Source: SIG598 sp045605025
GTDB taxonomy: Bacteria; Bacillota; Clostridia; Oscillospirales; Acutalibacteraceae
DNA length: 64,000 nt
Assembly: GCA_045605025.1 (NCBI GenBank)
Contig: JAZUPE010000082.1
Span: 9,112-73,111 of the forward strand
Direction of reading: 5' to 3'
How positions within the stretch are numbered: position 1 is the stretch's first letter; every line of letters begins with the position of its first letter. Below are positions 1-9,054 of this stretch, piece by piece. Under the pieces are notes generated by a model. The model had not been told where the DNA came from. It was given only the letters and a program-made list of their open reading frames with translations, and ran no database searches. The position numbers and the translations under genes were made by a program.

Positions 1-1498
1 CCTCGACCTCCTCAATGCCCAGATCGTCGGCAGAGACCGAACGGAATTCTTTTTCCTCCCAGCTACCGATGGAACGCAGGACGAATTCGTCGATGTCGTC
101 GGTGAGGTAGATAATTTCATACCCCAGATCAATCAAACGCTCACACTGGGGCAGAGCAGCAATGCGCTCGGCGGAATCGCCGCTGGCAAAGTAGATGTAT
201 TTCTGGTTTTCGCGCATGCGGCCGCAATATTCGCCCAGAGTGGTCATGTCGTCGCCTGCGGAAGAGCGATAAAGCAGCAGATCGCCCAGCAGGTCCTTTT
301 TCTGACCGAAGCTGGAGTAGATGGCGTACTTCATCTGCAGACCGAAGTTGCGGAAGAATCCGGTGTACTTCTCACGGTCGCCGGTGAGCATGGATTTAAG
401 TTCGTTCCTGATCTTCTTTTCGATCTGAGCGGCGATGAGACGAAGCTGGCGGTCGTGCTGCAGCAGCTCACGGGAAATGTTAAGGGAAAGGTCCTGAGAA
501 TCGACAAGACCACGGACAAAGCTGAAACAGTCGGGCAGAAGATCTGCACAGCAATCGGTGATGAGTACACCGCTGGCGTACAGCTTCAGGCCTTTCTCGT
601 ATTCCTTGGAGTAGTAGTTGAAGGGAGTCTGTGAGGGAATGAACAGCAGAGCATTGAATGTGGCAGAGCCTTCGGTGTTCATGCGGATGACACGCAGAGG
701 ATCCTTGAAATCGCCGAACTTGTCGCGGTAGAATCGTGCATAATCCTCGTCGGAAACCTCACTTTTGCTGCGCTTCCATATGGGGATCATGCTGTTGATG
801 GTCTCGTTCTCAACGTAATCCTCATATTCACCGTCGCTGCACTCGATGGGACGGTTTTTCGTCATGTCCATGCGAATGGGATAGCGGATATAGTCAGAAT
901 ACTTGCGAATAAGCTGACTGAGCTGATACTGGTCAAGGAAGCGGTTGTAATCTTCATCTTCGCAGGAGGGTTTGATATGCAGGGTGATGACTGTGCCGTG
1001 CCCGTCCATCTGGCAGGGCTGGATTGTGTAGCCGTCCACACCGTCGGATTCCCAGACGTTCGCGGTTTCGGCACCGTAAGCTCTGGATACAACGGTGATG
1101 TGGTCGCTGACCATGAACGCGGAATAGAAACCCACGCCGAACTGACCGATGACGTCGATATCTTCGTTCTCCTCGCCCTCGGTTTCGCCGCGGAAACCAA
1201 GGGTGCCGCTCTTGGCGATGGTGCCCAGATTAGTCTCCAGTTCCTCTGCGGTCATGCCGATGCCGTTGTCTGATATGGTCAGAGTGCGGGCATCTTCGTC
1301 AAAGGCGATATCAATGGCAAAATCATCACGGGAAAGACCGGAGATGCCGTCCTTGAGAGAACGGTAGTAGAGTTTGTCGATGGCATCGCTGGCGTTGGAG
1401 ATGAGCTCACGCAGGAAAATCTCCTTGTGGGTGTAGATGGAGTTTATCATAAGCTCCAGCAGGCGTTTTGATTCCGCCTTGAAAGCTTTCTTTCTCAT
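1..1498 (-). CDS. htpG: Chaperone protein HtpG (Hsp90), C-terminal end outside window
   Basis: This is bacterial Hsp90, a cytosolic ATP-dependent dimeric chaperone. The 499 visible codons hold the whole GHKL ATPase domain and most of the middle domain. The adenine-binding helix ELISNASDA lies at residues 31-39, DNGIGM at 77-82 and the lid glycine motif GQFGVGFYS at 118-126. The gene runs off the window start, so the dimerisation domain is not seen. The ATG at 1498 has AAGGAG just upstream. It is the last visible gene of a minus-strand operon with a zinc-ribbon membrane protein, a J-domain protein and a DUF5685 protein, which suggests a shared protein-quality role. The identification is secure. 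Confidence 0.96.
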   Translation of the reverse strand, partial: MRKKAFKAESKRLLELMINSIYTHKEIFLRELISNASDAIDKLYYRSLKDGISGLSRDDFAIDIAFDEDARTLTISDNGIGMTAEELETNLGTIAKSGTLGFRGETEGEENEDIDVIGQFGVGFYSAFMVSDHITVVSRAYGAETANVWESDGVDGYTIQPCQMDGHGTVITLHIKPSCEDEDYNRFLDQYQLSQLIRKYSDYIRYPIRMDMTKNRPIECSDGEYEDYVENETINSMIPIWKRSKSEVSDEDYARFYRDKFGDFKDPLRVIRMNTEGSATFNALLFIPSQTPFNYYSKEYEKGLKLYASGVLITDCCADLLPDCFSFVRGLVDSQDLSLNISRELLQHDRQLRLIAAQIEKKIRNELKSMLTGDREKYTGFFRNFGLQMKYAIYSSFGQKKDLLGDLLLYRSSAGDDMTTLGEYCGRMRENQKYIYFASGDSAERIAALPQCERLIDLGYEIIYLTDDIDEFVLRSIGSWEEKEFRSVSADDLGIEEVE

Positions 1499-1540
1499 AA
1501 CAGTCTCCTTTTCAACATTTGTGCTTTAAAAATCTGCGTA

Positions 1541-1966
1541 TCAGAATTTCACCTTGAAAGTGTTGCTGCACAGAGGACAGCGCACGGTATGTTCTCCCTT
1601 GATCTTCTTGAGACGGACAGTCTTTTTGCAGCCGGGGCATTTTTTGAAGCTGTGGGTCTTGCGCTCACGGAACTTGCGCTTCTGCAGGTTGAACCAGCCG
1701 GTGACCTTGTTCTTTATGGTCAGATAGCGGGTGTTTTCAATCTGACGGGCAACGATGTTTTTGGAGAGCACACGGAACATCATAAAGACGAACAGCGCGA
1801 GGGAGAGAGCGGATATTATTGTAACCGCTATGCCGGTGCCCTCAAAGAATCCAAGAATCAGATTGACAATGGTCAGCGCGAACCAGACGATCATCAGAAA
1901 TTTGTAGAGCTGATCCACGCCGTAGCGTCCGTAAAAGAATGATGCAAGTTTATCGCGGAATTTCAT
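1541..1966 (-). CDS. Small membrane protein with C-terminal zinc ribbon
   Basis: I do not recognise a named family. The 141-residue product has two hydrophobic helices at about 21-41 and 44-64, a basic stretch at 90-120, and a CxxC...CxxC zinc-ribbon pattern with cysteines 110, 113, 130 and 133, so it looks like an inner-membrane protein with a cytosolic zinc ribbon. The reading frame is open further upstream, but the start at 1966 is chosen because GGAGG sits 8 nt before it. The next in-frame ATG upstream (1981) has no SD, and extending would overlap the J-domain gene. It lies between the J-domain gene and htpG, so a link to chaperone function is inferred from position only. Confidence 0.8.
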   Translation of the reverse strand: MKFRDKLASFFYGRYGVDQLYKFLMIVWFALTIVNLILGFFEGTGIAVTIISALSLALFVFMMFRVLSKNIVARQIENTRYLTIKNKVTGWFNLQKRKFRERKTHSFKKCPGCKKTVRLKKIKGEHTVRCPLCSNTFKVKF

Positions 1967-2003
1967 AAATTTGGCCTCCATTATTGAGAATGATTCAACT
2001 GTA

Positions 2004-2747
2004 TCAGCAGAACGGGCGGTAATAATATCCACCACCTGCCGGTGTGCTGTAGCCAGGACCGCAGCAGCAATTGGATAGACACTGGATCGCCATGCACCAC
2101 AGACAGGGGTTGCGGGCACACATGGAATATATGCCTCCGAACTGAGAGGTGCTGCGCTGACGGTAGAACTGTCCGCCGCTTTCCAGTTTGCTGAGCAGAT
2201 CGGTATAGTCGGGGTTGTCGGGCTCCATGTTGACGGCTATGCGCGCGTGGTTAAGGGCTGTGATGCTGTTGCCGGTCGCGGAGTTTGCCATTGCACTGTA
2301 ATAGTACCATTTTGCTGTTTTGTTCTGAATACCGTTGAGTATGAGCAGTGCCTCACGGTACCTGCCGGAATGAATGAGCGTCGCGGCAGTGCGCAGCGGA
2401 TCGGTCTGCTGTGAGCCGCCGCTGTAATAGCCGCCGTAGCCTCCGCCGGGGAATCCGCCGAATCCTCCAAACCCGCCGAATCCACCGAATGGGTCACCGT
2501 AACCGCCGCCGGAATAGCCGTAGCCTCCGGAGGAACTCTGTCCGCCTGAAGAACTGTCATAGCTGTCAGCGGTGCCGTTCTTGATGCTGTCATAGGCGGC
2601 GTTGATTTCACTCATTTTTCTGGCGGCTTCATCGTTGCCGGGGTTAAGGTCGGGATGGTATTTTTTTGCAAGTTTGCGGTAAGCTTCGGAAATTTCCTTT
2701 TCGGTTGCTGTCCTTGAAACGCCAAGCACGCTGTAGGGATCTTTCAT
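2004..2747 (-). CDS. J-domain protein with Gly/Ser/Tyr-rich linker and Cys-rich tail
   Basis: The N-terminal 65 residues are a J domain with the diagnostic HPD triplet at 31-33, the part that stimulates DnaK ATPase. A Gly/Ser/Tyr low-complexity linker follows at about 68-115, then a helical TPR-like region at 118-195, then a tail from about 208 containing eight cysteines. It lacks the DnaJ zinc-finger and C-terminal beta domains, so it is a class C (type III) J-protein rather than DnaJ. Its ATG overlaps the stop of the DUF5685 gene in an ATGA, and AGGAGGTG precedes it. Translational coupling with DUF5685 is likely. The client is unknown, and the Cys-rich tail could bind metal or anchor the protein. 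Confidence 0.85.
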   Translation of the reverse strand: MKDPYSVLGVSRTATEKEISEAYRKLAKKYHPDLNPGNDEAARKMSEINAAYDSIKNGTADSYDSSSGGQSSSGGYGYSGGGYGDPFGGFGGFGGFGGFPGGGYGGYYSGGSQQTDPLRTAATLIHSGRYREALLILNGIQNKTAKWYYYSAMANSATGNSITALNHARIAVNMEPDNPDYTDLLSKLESGGQFYRQRSTSQFGGIYSMCARNPCLWCMAIQCLSNCCCGPGYSTPAGGGYYYRPFC

Positions 2748-3574
2748 TGTTCGGACAGCACCTCCTTTTTGTTCTTTTTGTTGTTATGCGCACGGAACGC
2801 TGACCACATTCCGGAATAGAGTATGTTTTCCATTATGTCCCGGTCAGTTATAACCGGAAGACGGTCAAAGGCGGCAGTGCATTCTGCCGCAAGCATGGTC
2901 AGTGTTGGCTCAAAATCACTGCGCGTCATGGTTGTCAGCGGATTGTAGCGCATGTGCCTGAGGTCGGAGTCGAAATCCTCACAGGCATCCATGATGTAGA
3001 TGAACCGTCCCAGCGCGCGTCCGAACCGGCGCAGATTGTCCGCGTTTTCATCTTCCTGCATGACAAAAAGCTCTCCCATGATTCCACCGAAGGCTTCCGC
3101 CGGAATGTCCGGGTTGAGTTCGCCGGAGCGTTCTGCATGAGCAAGCGCTGCCAGTCCGTTAAGGATTGCCTGCGACTGACGGGGGTATTTTTTCTCTGTC
3201 GATTGCGCGGCTTTTCTGAACATTTTTGCCTCGGCGAGAGAAATAACGCTGCGGTCATCGTTCCAGTTGTCCATGAGGTTGTGATAGACCAGCAGAACGT
3301 TAATGTCAGCTGCGTACATTGAGCAGTCACTGACAAGATAATCGTGACGTTTAACCGGATGGACGGCGCATCGCTCGGAACCGTTTTCTTCTGCACATCC
3401 GTACACCGAGGACAGAAGCATCACCAGAAATGTCATGTCATAGTTGAGCGTGAAACGGCTGAGAGAACCGTGACTGAGTGACAGCGCACGGCACAGTCCG
3501 CAGTACCACGCCCTGTATCGGCTGCGCTGCTGTTCGTTCATGGCGTCAGCATTGGCGGTGATATATCCGAACAA
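2744..3574 (-). CDS. DUF5685 family protein
   Basis: The 276-residue product begins MFGYI and has a WYCGLC motif (Cys25, Cys28) followed by mostly alpha-helical sequence, the hallmark of DUF5685 proteins of Clostridia, whose function is unknown. The start is a TTG with AAAGG about 8 nt upstream; MFGYI is the typical family N-terminus, which supports this start. It is the first gene of the operon leading through a J-protein to htpG and overlaps the J-protein gene by 4 nt. The pairing with a J-protein suggests it is a substrate or cofactor of that chaperone, but this is inference. The helical fold and CxxC could also suit a metal or isoprenoid ligand. Confidence 0.8.
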   Translation of the reverse strand: MFGYITANADAMNEQQRSRYRAWYCGLCRALSLSHGSLSRFTLNYDMTFLVMLLSSVYGCAEENGSERCAVHPVKRHDYLVSDCSMYAADINVLLVYHNLMDNWNDDRSVISLAEAKMFRKAAQSTEKKYPRQSQAILNGLAALAHAERSGELNPDIPAEAFGGIMGELFVMQEDENADNLRRFGRALGRFIYIMDACEDFDSDLRHMRYNPLTTMTRSDFEPTLTMLAAECTAAFDRLPVITDRDIMENILYSGMWSAFRAHNNKKNKKEVLSEQ

Positions 3575-3685
3575 TAGCGCACGACCTTTCTCAGAATTAA
3601 TTCAGTACTACCATAAATATCCACCGTGAGTGTGATGGACAGTTGATGGAGCAGAGGTGCTTGTGTGTTCATGCCCTAAATATTA

Positions 3686-3714
3686 ATATTATCACCACAT
3701 ATCGGAAAAAGCAA
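3686..3714 (-). promoter_or_regulatory. Putative sigma-A promoter for the DUF5685-J-protein-htpG operon
   Basis: On the minus strand TTGCTT (3714-3709) and TAATAT (3691-3686) are separated by 17 nt. The rest of 3575-3855 is the divergent spacer between this operon and the ABC export operon; I found no convincing plus-strand promoter in it. Confidence 0.45.
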
Positions 3715-3855
3715 CCTGAAATATACTGCCGAACAACTATATAAAGGTTAATAATCTTTTAATATTGCCATATATACTTGAAGAAATCGGCAACGAAGCT
3801 TATAATAATTTCGTTTCAATATATATTTGCTTTCGGGCAAACGGAGGTATCCATT

Positions 3856-5160
3856 ATGTTCAGAAAAACTCTGGCTATGCTTCTTGCTGTTGTCACCGCG
3901 GCAGGAATCCTTTTGACCGGCTGCTCCGCTTCGGACACGCCTCAGGTGGTTGTTGATTCGGTCGGCATGATTACCGGCACAGGCTACTCCGGCCTGAACA
4001 GCCGTTATTCCGGAATGATCGTTTCCGGCAGCACTCAGAAGATCGAAAAAGACAAGGACAAGAAGATCCTTGAGCTGAATGTTGCTGTGGGCGACAGTGT
4101 CAGAGCGGGAGAGGTTCTTTTCTCCTATGACGTGCAGGCAGTTGAACTTGCGCTCAAGCGCCTTGAACTGGAATGTGAGCAGCTTGAAAACAGCCTTAAG
4201 CTTCTCAAGGAGAATATCAAATCCTGCAAGAAGAAGGTGGATTCCTCCAAGGGTTCCACCAAACTGGAATATGAAGTTCAGCTGCAGAGTTATGAGATAG
4301 AGCAGAAAGAGAAAAACTTCGAGCTGTCAACAAAGCAGTCCGAAATGACAAGAACCGAGGAGATGCTTGAAAACGCAGATGTTGTTTCCAAGGTATCCGG
4401 AATTGTTCAGTCCATCAACGACAACGCCGGCGAAACTGACGAGAGCGGTGAGATTATTCCTTACATCACTATCATCGAGACCGGCGCTTATCGTGTCAAG
4501 TGTACCGCCAGCGAGCTGGATGTCAATTCCATCCGCGAGGGCAGCCGCGTGATTATCCGTTCACGTGTTGATGACAGCCTCTGGACCGGAAGCATCGAGT
4601 ATATCGAATGGGATAATCCTGAGAAGCAGCAGAACGAGTTCTATAATCCCGATTCGGAAAACACAGCCAGCAGGTATCCTTTCTATGTTACTTTGGACAG
4701 CACGGACGGCCTGCTGCTGGGACAGCATGTCTATGTTGAACCTGATTCCGGTCAGGCTGCCGGACTGATGCTGCCTGAATACTATATCTCCGACGTTGAA
4801 GGCGACGCGTGGGTATGGGCTGCAAACAAGCGGGACTGCATAGAGAAGCGTTCTGTTGAACTGGGTGAGTATGACGCGGATCTTTGCTGCTATGAGGTTC
4901 TCTCAGGCCTGACTCCCGAGGATTATATTGCGTTCCCCGACACCAACGTGACTATCGGCGCTCCTGTGATACGCAGTGACGAAATGGAAAATGTCGGTGA
5001 GGACTTCGGAGAAATTGGGGAAGGCTTCGAGGGAGAGATTATCGAAGACACCTTGGAAGAAGACGCATACAGCGATTATTCTGATCTTGAAGATGAGCTC
5101 GGTGAAGTTGATTACGCCGACGAAATTCTGATGAGCGACGGCGAGGTGATACTGGGATGA
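3856..5160 (+). CDS. MacA/HlyD-type adaptor lipoprotein, first copy
   Basis: This is a periplasmic-adaptor-type protein of a MacAB-like ABC exporter. Residues 1-22 form a lipoprotein signal peptide ending in LTGC (lipid Cys 23), so it should be anchored on the outer face of the membrane. A biotinyl/lipoyl half-motif lies near 75-95, a long charged coiled-coil hairpin at about 95-180, and beta-barrel domains follow. The C-terminus carries about 50 strongly acidic residues that are not part of the usual fold. The ATG at 3856 has GGAGG 8 nt upstream. Its stop overlaps the ATPase start by 4 nt. A second, different adaptor is encoded two genes later, which is unusual for one permease. Confidence 0.85.
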   Translation: MFRKTLAMLLAVVTAAGILLTGCSASDTPQVVVDSVGMITGTGYSGLNSRYSGMIVSGSTQKIEKDKDKKILELNVAVGDSVRAGEVLFSYDVQAVELALKRLELECEQLENSLKLLKENIKSCKKKVDSSKGSTKLEYEVQLQSYEIEQKEKNFELSTKQSEMTRTEEMLENADVVSKVSGIVQSINDNAGETDESGEIIPYITIIETGAYRVKCTASELDVNSIREGSRVIIRSRVDDSLWTGSIEYIEWDNPEKQQNEFYNPDSENTASRYPFYVTLDSTDGLLLGQHVYVEPDSGQAAGLMLPEYYISDVEGDAWVWAANKRDCIEKRSVELGEYDADLCCYEVLSGLTPEDYIAFPDTNVTIGAPVIRSDEMENVGEDFGEIGEGFEGEIIEDTLEEDAYSDYSDLEDELGEVDYADEILMSDGEVILG

Positions 5161-6230
5161 TCCTGGAACTCAGCGGAATAAATAAGAATTATCTGCGTGG
5201 CAAAGAACCGGTTCCGGTGCTGCACGATGTTGATCTTTCGGTTGAAAAGGGAGATTACATTGCCATCATGGGCCCATCCGGCTCCGGCAAGACTACGCTG
5301 ATGAATATCATCGGTTATCTTGATGTGCCTACTTCCGGTAGCTACAAGCTTGCGGGCGAGGATTATACAGCAGGCAGCGACGACAAGCTTGCCGAGGTGC
5401 GCAACAAATATATCGGATTTGTGTTCCAGAGCTTTTATCTCCTGCCCAAGCTGGACGCTCTTGACAACGTGGCTCTGCCGCTCATGTATGCCGATGTGCC
5501 GGTCAAAGAGCGCCGCAGACGTGCAAAAGAAGCGTTGGAGCGGGTGGGACTTGGCGATCGCCTGCATTTCTATCCGAATCAGCTTTCGGGCGGTCAGTGC
5601 CAGCGCGTTGCCATAGCCCGTGCCATTGTGGGTAATCCGGAGCTTCTGCTGGCTGACGAACCCACCGGAGCGCTTGACTCTGCTTCCGGCAGACAGGTCA
5701 TGGAGTTGTTCAGAGAACTCAACCAGAGCGGTGTCACTATCGTGATCATCACTCATGAGCAGTCGGTTGCCGACTGTGCCAACCGCATCTATCGTATTCT
5801 GGACGGACGGATTGTGTCCGAGGAACAGGGAAGCGGCGGTTTGCTGCTTGATGCTGTTTGCGGATCTGAGCCGGTTCCCGCCCTTGAAGCCCCTGCGGAC
5901 ATTGAACCGATTCCCGATCTTGAGCCGGTACCGGATAATTCTGAACCGGAAGCTGAGACGGAGTCGGTATATCAGCCTGAGATTATCAGTGAACTCGATG
6001 CAGTTTCGGCTCTCGAGCCTGTTTCTGAGTCTGAACTTGAACTTATGCTTGTTCCGTTAGAAGGATCGGGTGAGGACTACATGTCCGGGATCGCCAGCAT
6101 TGGTGATGATTTTGACGATTCTCTCGGTGATGTAAAAGCTGAATTCGATGAAGCGGATGGATCCTGTCTGGAAGACGAGGACTTCGAATTGTCCGACACT
6201 ATTGCGGAGGAGGCTGACGGAAATGAATAA
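5157..6230 (+). CDS. ABC transporter ATP-binding protein (MacB/LolD type) with long acidic tail
   Basis: Residues 1-225 are a complete MacB/LolD-type ATPase: Walker A GPSGSGKTT at 39-47, signature LSGGQ at 143-147, Walker B LLLADEPT at 163-170 and H-loop His200. It should power the permease encoded downstream. Family members normally stop near residue 225-230. This one continues for about 130 residues that are rich in Glu, Asp, Pro and Val, with imperfect repeats of the form E-P-V/I-P-x-L-E at about 238-265. The gene overlaps its neighbours by 4 nt (upstream adaptor) and 8 nt (downstream adaptor), so the four genes form a tightly coupled operon. The tail function is unknown. Confidence 0.93.
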   Translation: MILELSGINKNYLRGKEPVPVLHDVDLSVEKGDYIAIMGPSGSGKTTLMNIIGYLDVPTSGSYKLAGEDYTAGSDDKLAEVRNKYIGFVFQSFYLLPKLDALDNVALPLMYADVPVKERRRRAKEALERVGLGDRLHFYPNQLSGGQCQRVAIARAIVGNPELLLADEPTGALDSASGRQVMELFRELNQSGVTIVIITHEQSVADCANRIYRILDGRIVSEEQGSGGLLLDAVCGSEPVPALEAPADIEPIPDLEPVPDNSEPEAETESVYQPEIISELDAVSALEPVSESELELMLVPLEGSGEDYMSGIASIGDDFDDSLGDVKAEFDEADGSCLEDEDFELSDTIAEEADGNE

Positions 6231-7707
6231 TCGCGTATTCAAAAGTATCGCTGCGCTGCTGTTGTGCGGATGTGTGCTTGCTGGTGCGCTCGGACTTTCC
6301 GGCTGCGGAAGTGAGGTCAAAACCTATGCGGTTTCGGACATTGCCTATGTAGATGAATGGCTTAACAATTCTGAAAGCTACGGCGAAGTCTCTACTCATA
6401 ATATGCAGACTGTTTTCGCTTCCTACACAATGGATGTGCAGGAGATTTATGTAAGAGAAGGTCAGCGGGTGAAGAAAGGCGACAAGCTTCTTTCATACGA
6501 CACCTCTCTTACCCAGATCGAACTGGAAAAGAAAGAACTCGAGGTCATGGAGCTTGAACTTGCTCTGCGTCAGGCGGAGCAGGAACTCAGGACTATCAAC
6601 ACATATAAGCCGATGGTCGTTACAACTATTTACCCCTCTCACTCGGATGTTACTGGCGTTCTGGTTTCCGGGTGGAAGATAATTGACGGCGCGGGAAAGA
6701 AGAATGATCCTTATATCATTGTTGCGGAGGATGGCGTGATTCCCTGTTCTGCTGAACTGTATGAGAGTGTATGTCCCGCCGGTACCGACCGCGCGTGGGT
6801 TGTGTTTCAGGAACGTAACGAGAACATGACCAACGGCATCATTATCGAACACTGGGGGATCTGCTACAGAAATTCCGCGTCGGGAATGTCAATGCAGTTC
6901 TTTGACGGCTCTAAATTCAGTGTCAATAAACCCACTGAGCCTTATGAGGAGATAGAGTACAACAGCGGACTTACTGCTGCTGAGATCAGCCGCATGCGTG
7001 CCTCCGCAAAGGAAAAGATCAAGGAAGCTGACCTTGATTATCGCGTTGCGGACCTCGAGTACAAGCAGATGGTTCTGGAGGAGGACAGCGGCATAATTAC
7101 TGCGCAGCTTGACGGTGTGGTTGAGTTTGTCACTGTTGACGTTGAGCATGCTGCTGAGAATTCCGAGCCGCTGCTGAAAATCTCCAATAACGGAAGCTAT
7201 GTGGTTCAGGGTACGCTCAGCGAACTCGAACTGGACACTGTGACTGTCGGCCAGATGGTCAAGGTTATGTCATGGGAGAGATACGAGGAATACGAGGCAG
7301 AGATTGCTTCTGTTTCTACTGTACCAGCAGCTCAGAATGGTTGGACCAGCGGTAACAGCAACGTTTCCTATTATCCGTTCACTGTGCACATCGACGGCAG
7401 TGCAAATCTCATGGAAAATGAGTTCGTATCCATTACCTATAATTCAAAGGGTGATGTCCCGGAGGGGTTCTATATTGAACGTGCCTTTGTGCTTCCGGAA
7501 AGCGGCAGAAGCTATGTCTTTGTGCAGAACGAAGAAGGAAAGCTGGAAAAACGTCAGGTTTCCACCGGAGAATATCTCTGGGGCAATTATGTGCGCATAG
7601 CCGGCGGACTGACAATGGACGATCGCATTGCTTTCCCTTATGACAAGAATGCAAAGGATGGCGCAACAGCCGTTGAAGCCGGCATCGAAGAGCTTTACGC
7701 TTATTAA
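6223..7707 (+). CDS. MacA/HlyD-type adaptor lipoprotein, second copy
   Basis: The 494-residue product starts with a lipoprotein signal peptide ending in LSGC (lipid Cys 28). It has a split lipoyl/biotinyl region, a coiled coil around 90-125, a second coiled coil near 260-300, and C-terminal beta domains typical of HlyD/MacA adaptors. It is clearly diverged from the first adaptor (3856-5160). The ATG at 6223 is preceded by GGAGG and overlaps the ATPase stop by 8 nt; the permease follows 17 nt after its stop. Two adaptors flanking one ATPase suggest a hetero-oligomeric adaptor ring or two alternative complexes. The substrate is unknown; peptides or amphiphilic toxins are the usual cargo. Confidence 0.85.
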   Translation: MNNRVFKSIAALLLCGCVLAGALGLSGCGSEVKTYAVSDIAYVDEWLNNSESYGEVSTHNMQTVFASYTMDVQEIYVREGQRVKKGDKLLSYDTSLTQIELEKKELEVMELELALRQAEQELRTINTYKPMVVTTIYPSHSDVTGVLVSGWKIIDGAGKKNDPYIIVAEDGVIPCSAELYESVCPAGTDRAWVVFQERNENMTNGIIIEHWGICYRNSASGMSMQFFDGSKFSVNKPTEPYEEIEYNSGLTAAEISRMRASAKEKIKEADLDYRVADLEYKQMVLEEDSGIITAQLDGVVEFVTVDVEHAAENSEPLLKISNNGSYVVQGTLSELELDTVTVGQMVKVMSWERYEEYEAEIASVSTVPAAQNGWTSGNSNVSYYPFTVHIDGSANLMENEFVSITYNSKGDVPEGFYIERAFVLPESGRSYVFVQNEEGKLEKRQVSTGEYLWGNYVRIAGGLTMDDRIAFPYDKNAKDGATAVEAGIEELYAY

Positions 7708-7724
7708 CAGGGAGGGGAGAAAGT

Positions 7725-8981
7725 ATGTTTGAAAATTTACGTTTTGCCTTTGACAGCGTAAGAGGACATAAGCTCCGCTCTCTGCTGACCATGCTGGGCA
7801 TAATCATCGGCATCGCTTCCATCATTACCATCGTATCCACCATCAAGGGCACCAACGAGCAGATCAAGGAAAATCTGATCGGCGCGGGAACCAACTGTGT
7901 TGTCGTGCGGCTCAACGAAAATGATTACCCCTTTGACACTGCCTATCAGCCTAATCCCGACGGCGTCAATATCATCACTGAGGAACACCGTCTGGCGATC
8001 GAGGATCTGCGCGGAGTTGAAGAAGCTACCGTCTTCAATATGAGAGAATGGTGTGAAGGCGTTTTCTACAAGAACACGGCCTTTAACGGAAAGATCATCG
8101 GAGCGGATAGCCATTACATGAGTGTTTATTCCAATGTGGTGGTCAGAGGTCGCGGGTTTGTAGATAAAGACTTCACCGAAACCAGACGGGTTGTCATTGT
8201 TGACTCTCAGGTGGTGGACAATATCTTCGGCAAAGAGAATCCCATCGGAAAGACTCTTGAGATCGCGAAAGAACCCTTCACCATTATCGGCGTTGTCGCT
8301 CGTTCCAGCGAGTTTACTCCGGTAATCAACTCAATCAATGATTATTATATGTATACAGATACCTCCGGCGGTTCCATCTACGTGCCTGACAGGGTCTGGG
8401 GACTGATCTACAAGTTTGACGAGCCTCAGTGCGTTGCCGTTCGTGCTGCCAGCACAGACGCAATGACTACCGCGGGGCAGAAGACGGCTGAGTACCTCAA
8501 CGGCAATGTAATCGCGAATGTGGGCGAGCGTCAGCTTTCTTACAAGAGCGAGGACCTGCTGGAGCAGGCGCAGCAGCTGCAGAGCATGAGCAGCTCCACC
8601 AACCGTCAGCTTGTGTGGATTGCCAGCATTTCGCTGCTGGTTGGCGGTATCGGCGTTATGAACATAATGCTGGTGTCGGTTACCGAGCGTACCAGCGAGA
8701 TCGGACTGAAGAAAGCGATCGGTGCCAAGAAAAAGCGCATTCTGATGCAGTTCCTTACCGAGGCGGCTGTCCTTACCTGCATCGGTGGTTTTGCTGGCGT
8801 GCTGGTAGGTGTGATCATGGCGCTGCTGATTTCTCAGATACTCAGCGTGCCGGTGTCCATCAGCGTTTCGTACAGTCTTATTGCTGTTGTATTCTCCATC
8901 ATTATCGGTGTGGCGTTCGGATTGTTTCCTGCCATCAAGGCGGCGAATCTCAATCCTATTGAGGCGCTGCGCAGAGAATAA
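7725..8981 (+). CDS. MacB-type ABC transporter permease (FtsX family)
   Basis: This is the membrane subunit of the exporter. It has the standard MacB layout: one N-terminal helix at about 20-42, a large extracytoplasmic MacB-PCD domain to about 285, then three C-terminal helices near 290-313, 345-371 and 380-405. The motif TERTSEIGLKKAIGA after helix 2 and the closing NPIEALR are typical of the FtsX/MacB family. Its length, 418 residues, is normal. GGGAGGGG lies upstream of the ATG. It is the last gene of the four-gene operon and is followed by a strong terminator. Family MacB proteins use mechanotransmission to push substrates through the adaptor. Confidence 0.93.
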   Translation: MFENLRFAFDSVRGHKLRSLLTMLGIIIGIASIITIVSTIKGTNEQIKENLIGAGTNCVVVRLNENDYPFDTAYQPNPDGVNIITEEHRLAIEDLRGVEEATVFNMREWCEGVFYKNTAFNGKIIGADSHYMSVYSNVVVRGRGFVDKDFTETRRVVIVDSQVVDNIFGKENPIGKTLEIAKEPFTIIGVVARSSEFTPVINSINDYYMYTDTSGGSIYVPDRVWGLIYKFDEPQCVAVRAASTDAMTTAGQKTAEYLNGNVIANVGERQLSYKSEDLLEQAQQLQSMSSSTNRQLVWIASISLLVGGIGVMNIMLVSVTERTSEIGLKKAIGAKKKRILMQFLTEAAVLTCIGGFAGVLVGVIMALLISQILSVPVSISVSYSLIAVVFSIIIGVAFGLFPAIKAANLNPIEALRRE

Positions 8982-8999
8982 CTCAAGTAATTGCATAAG

Positions 9000-9042
9000 A
9001 AAAGCGCTTCCCTTTCCGCAGAGGATCGGGAAGCGCTTTTTT
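9000..9042. terminator. Bidirectional intrinsic terminator
   Basis: A perfect 13-bp stem (9000-9012 with 9028-9040) ends in TTTT and starts with AAAA. It sits between the converging permease and symporter genes and can serve both strands. Confidence 0.9.
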
Positions 9043-9054
9043 GCGTTTGATTTG

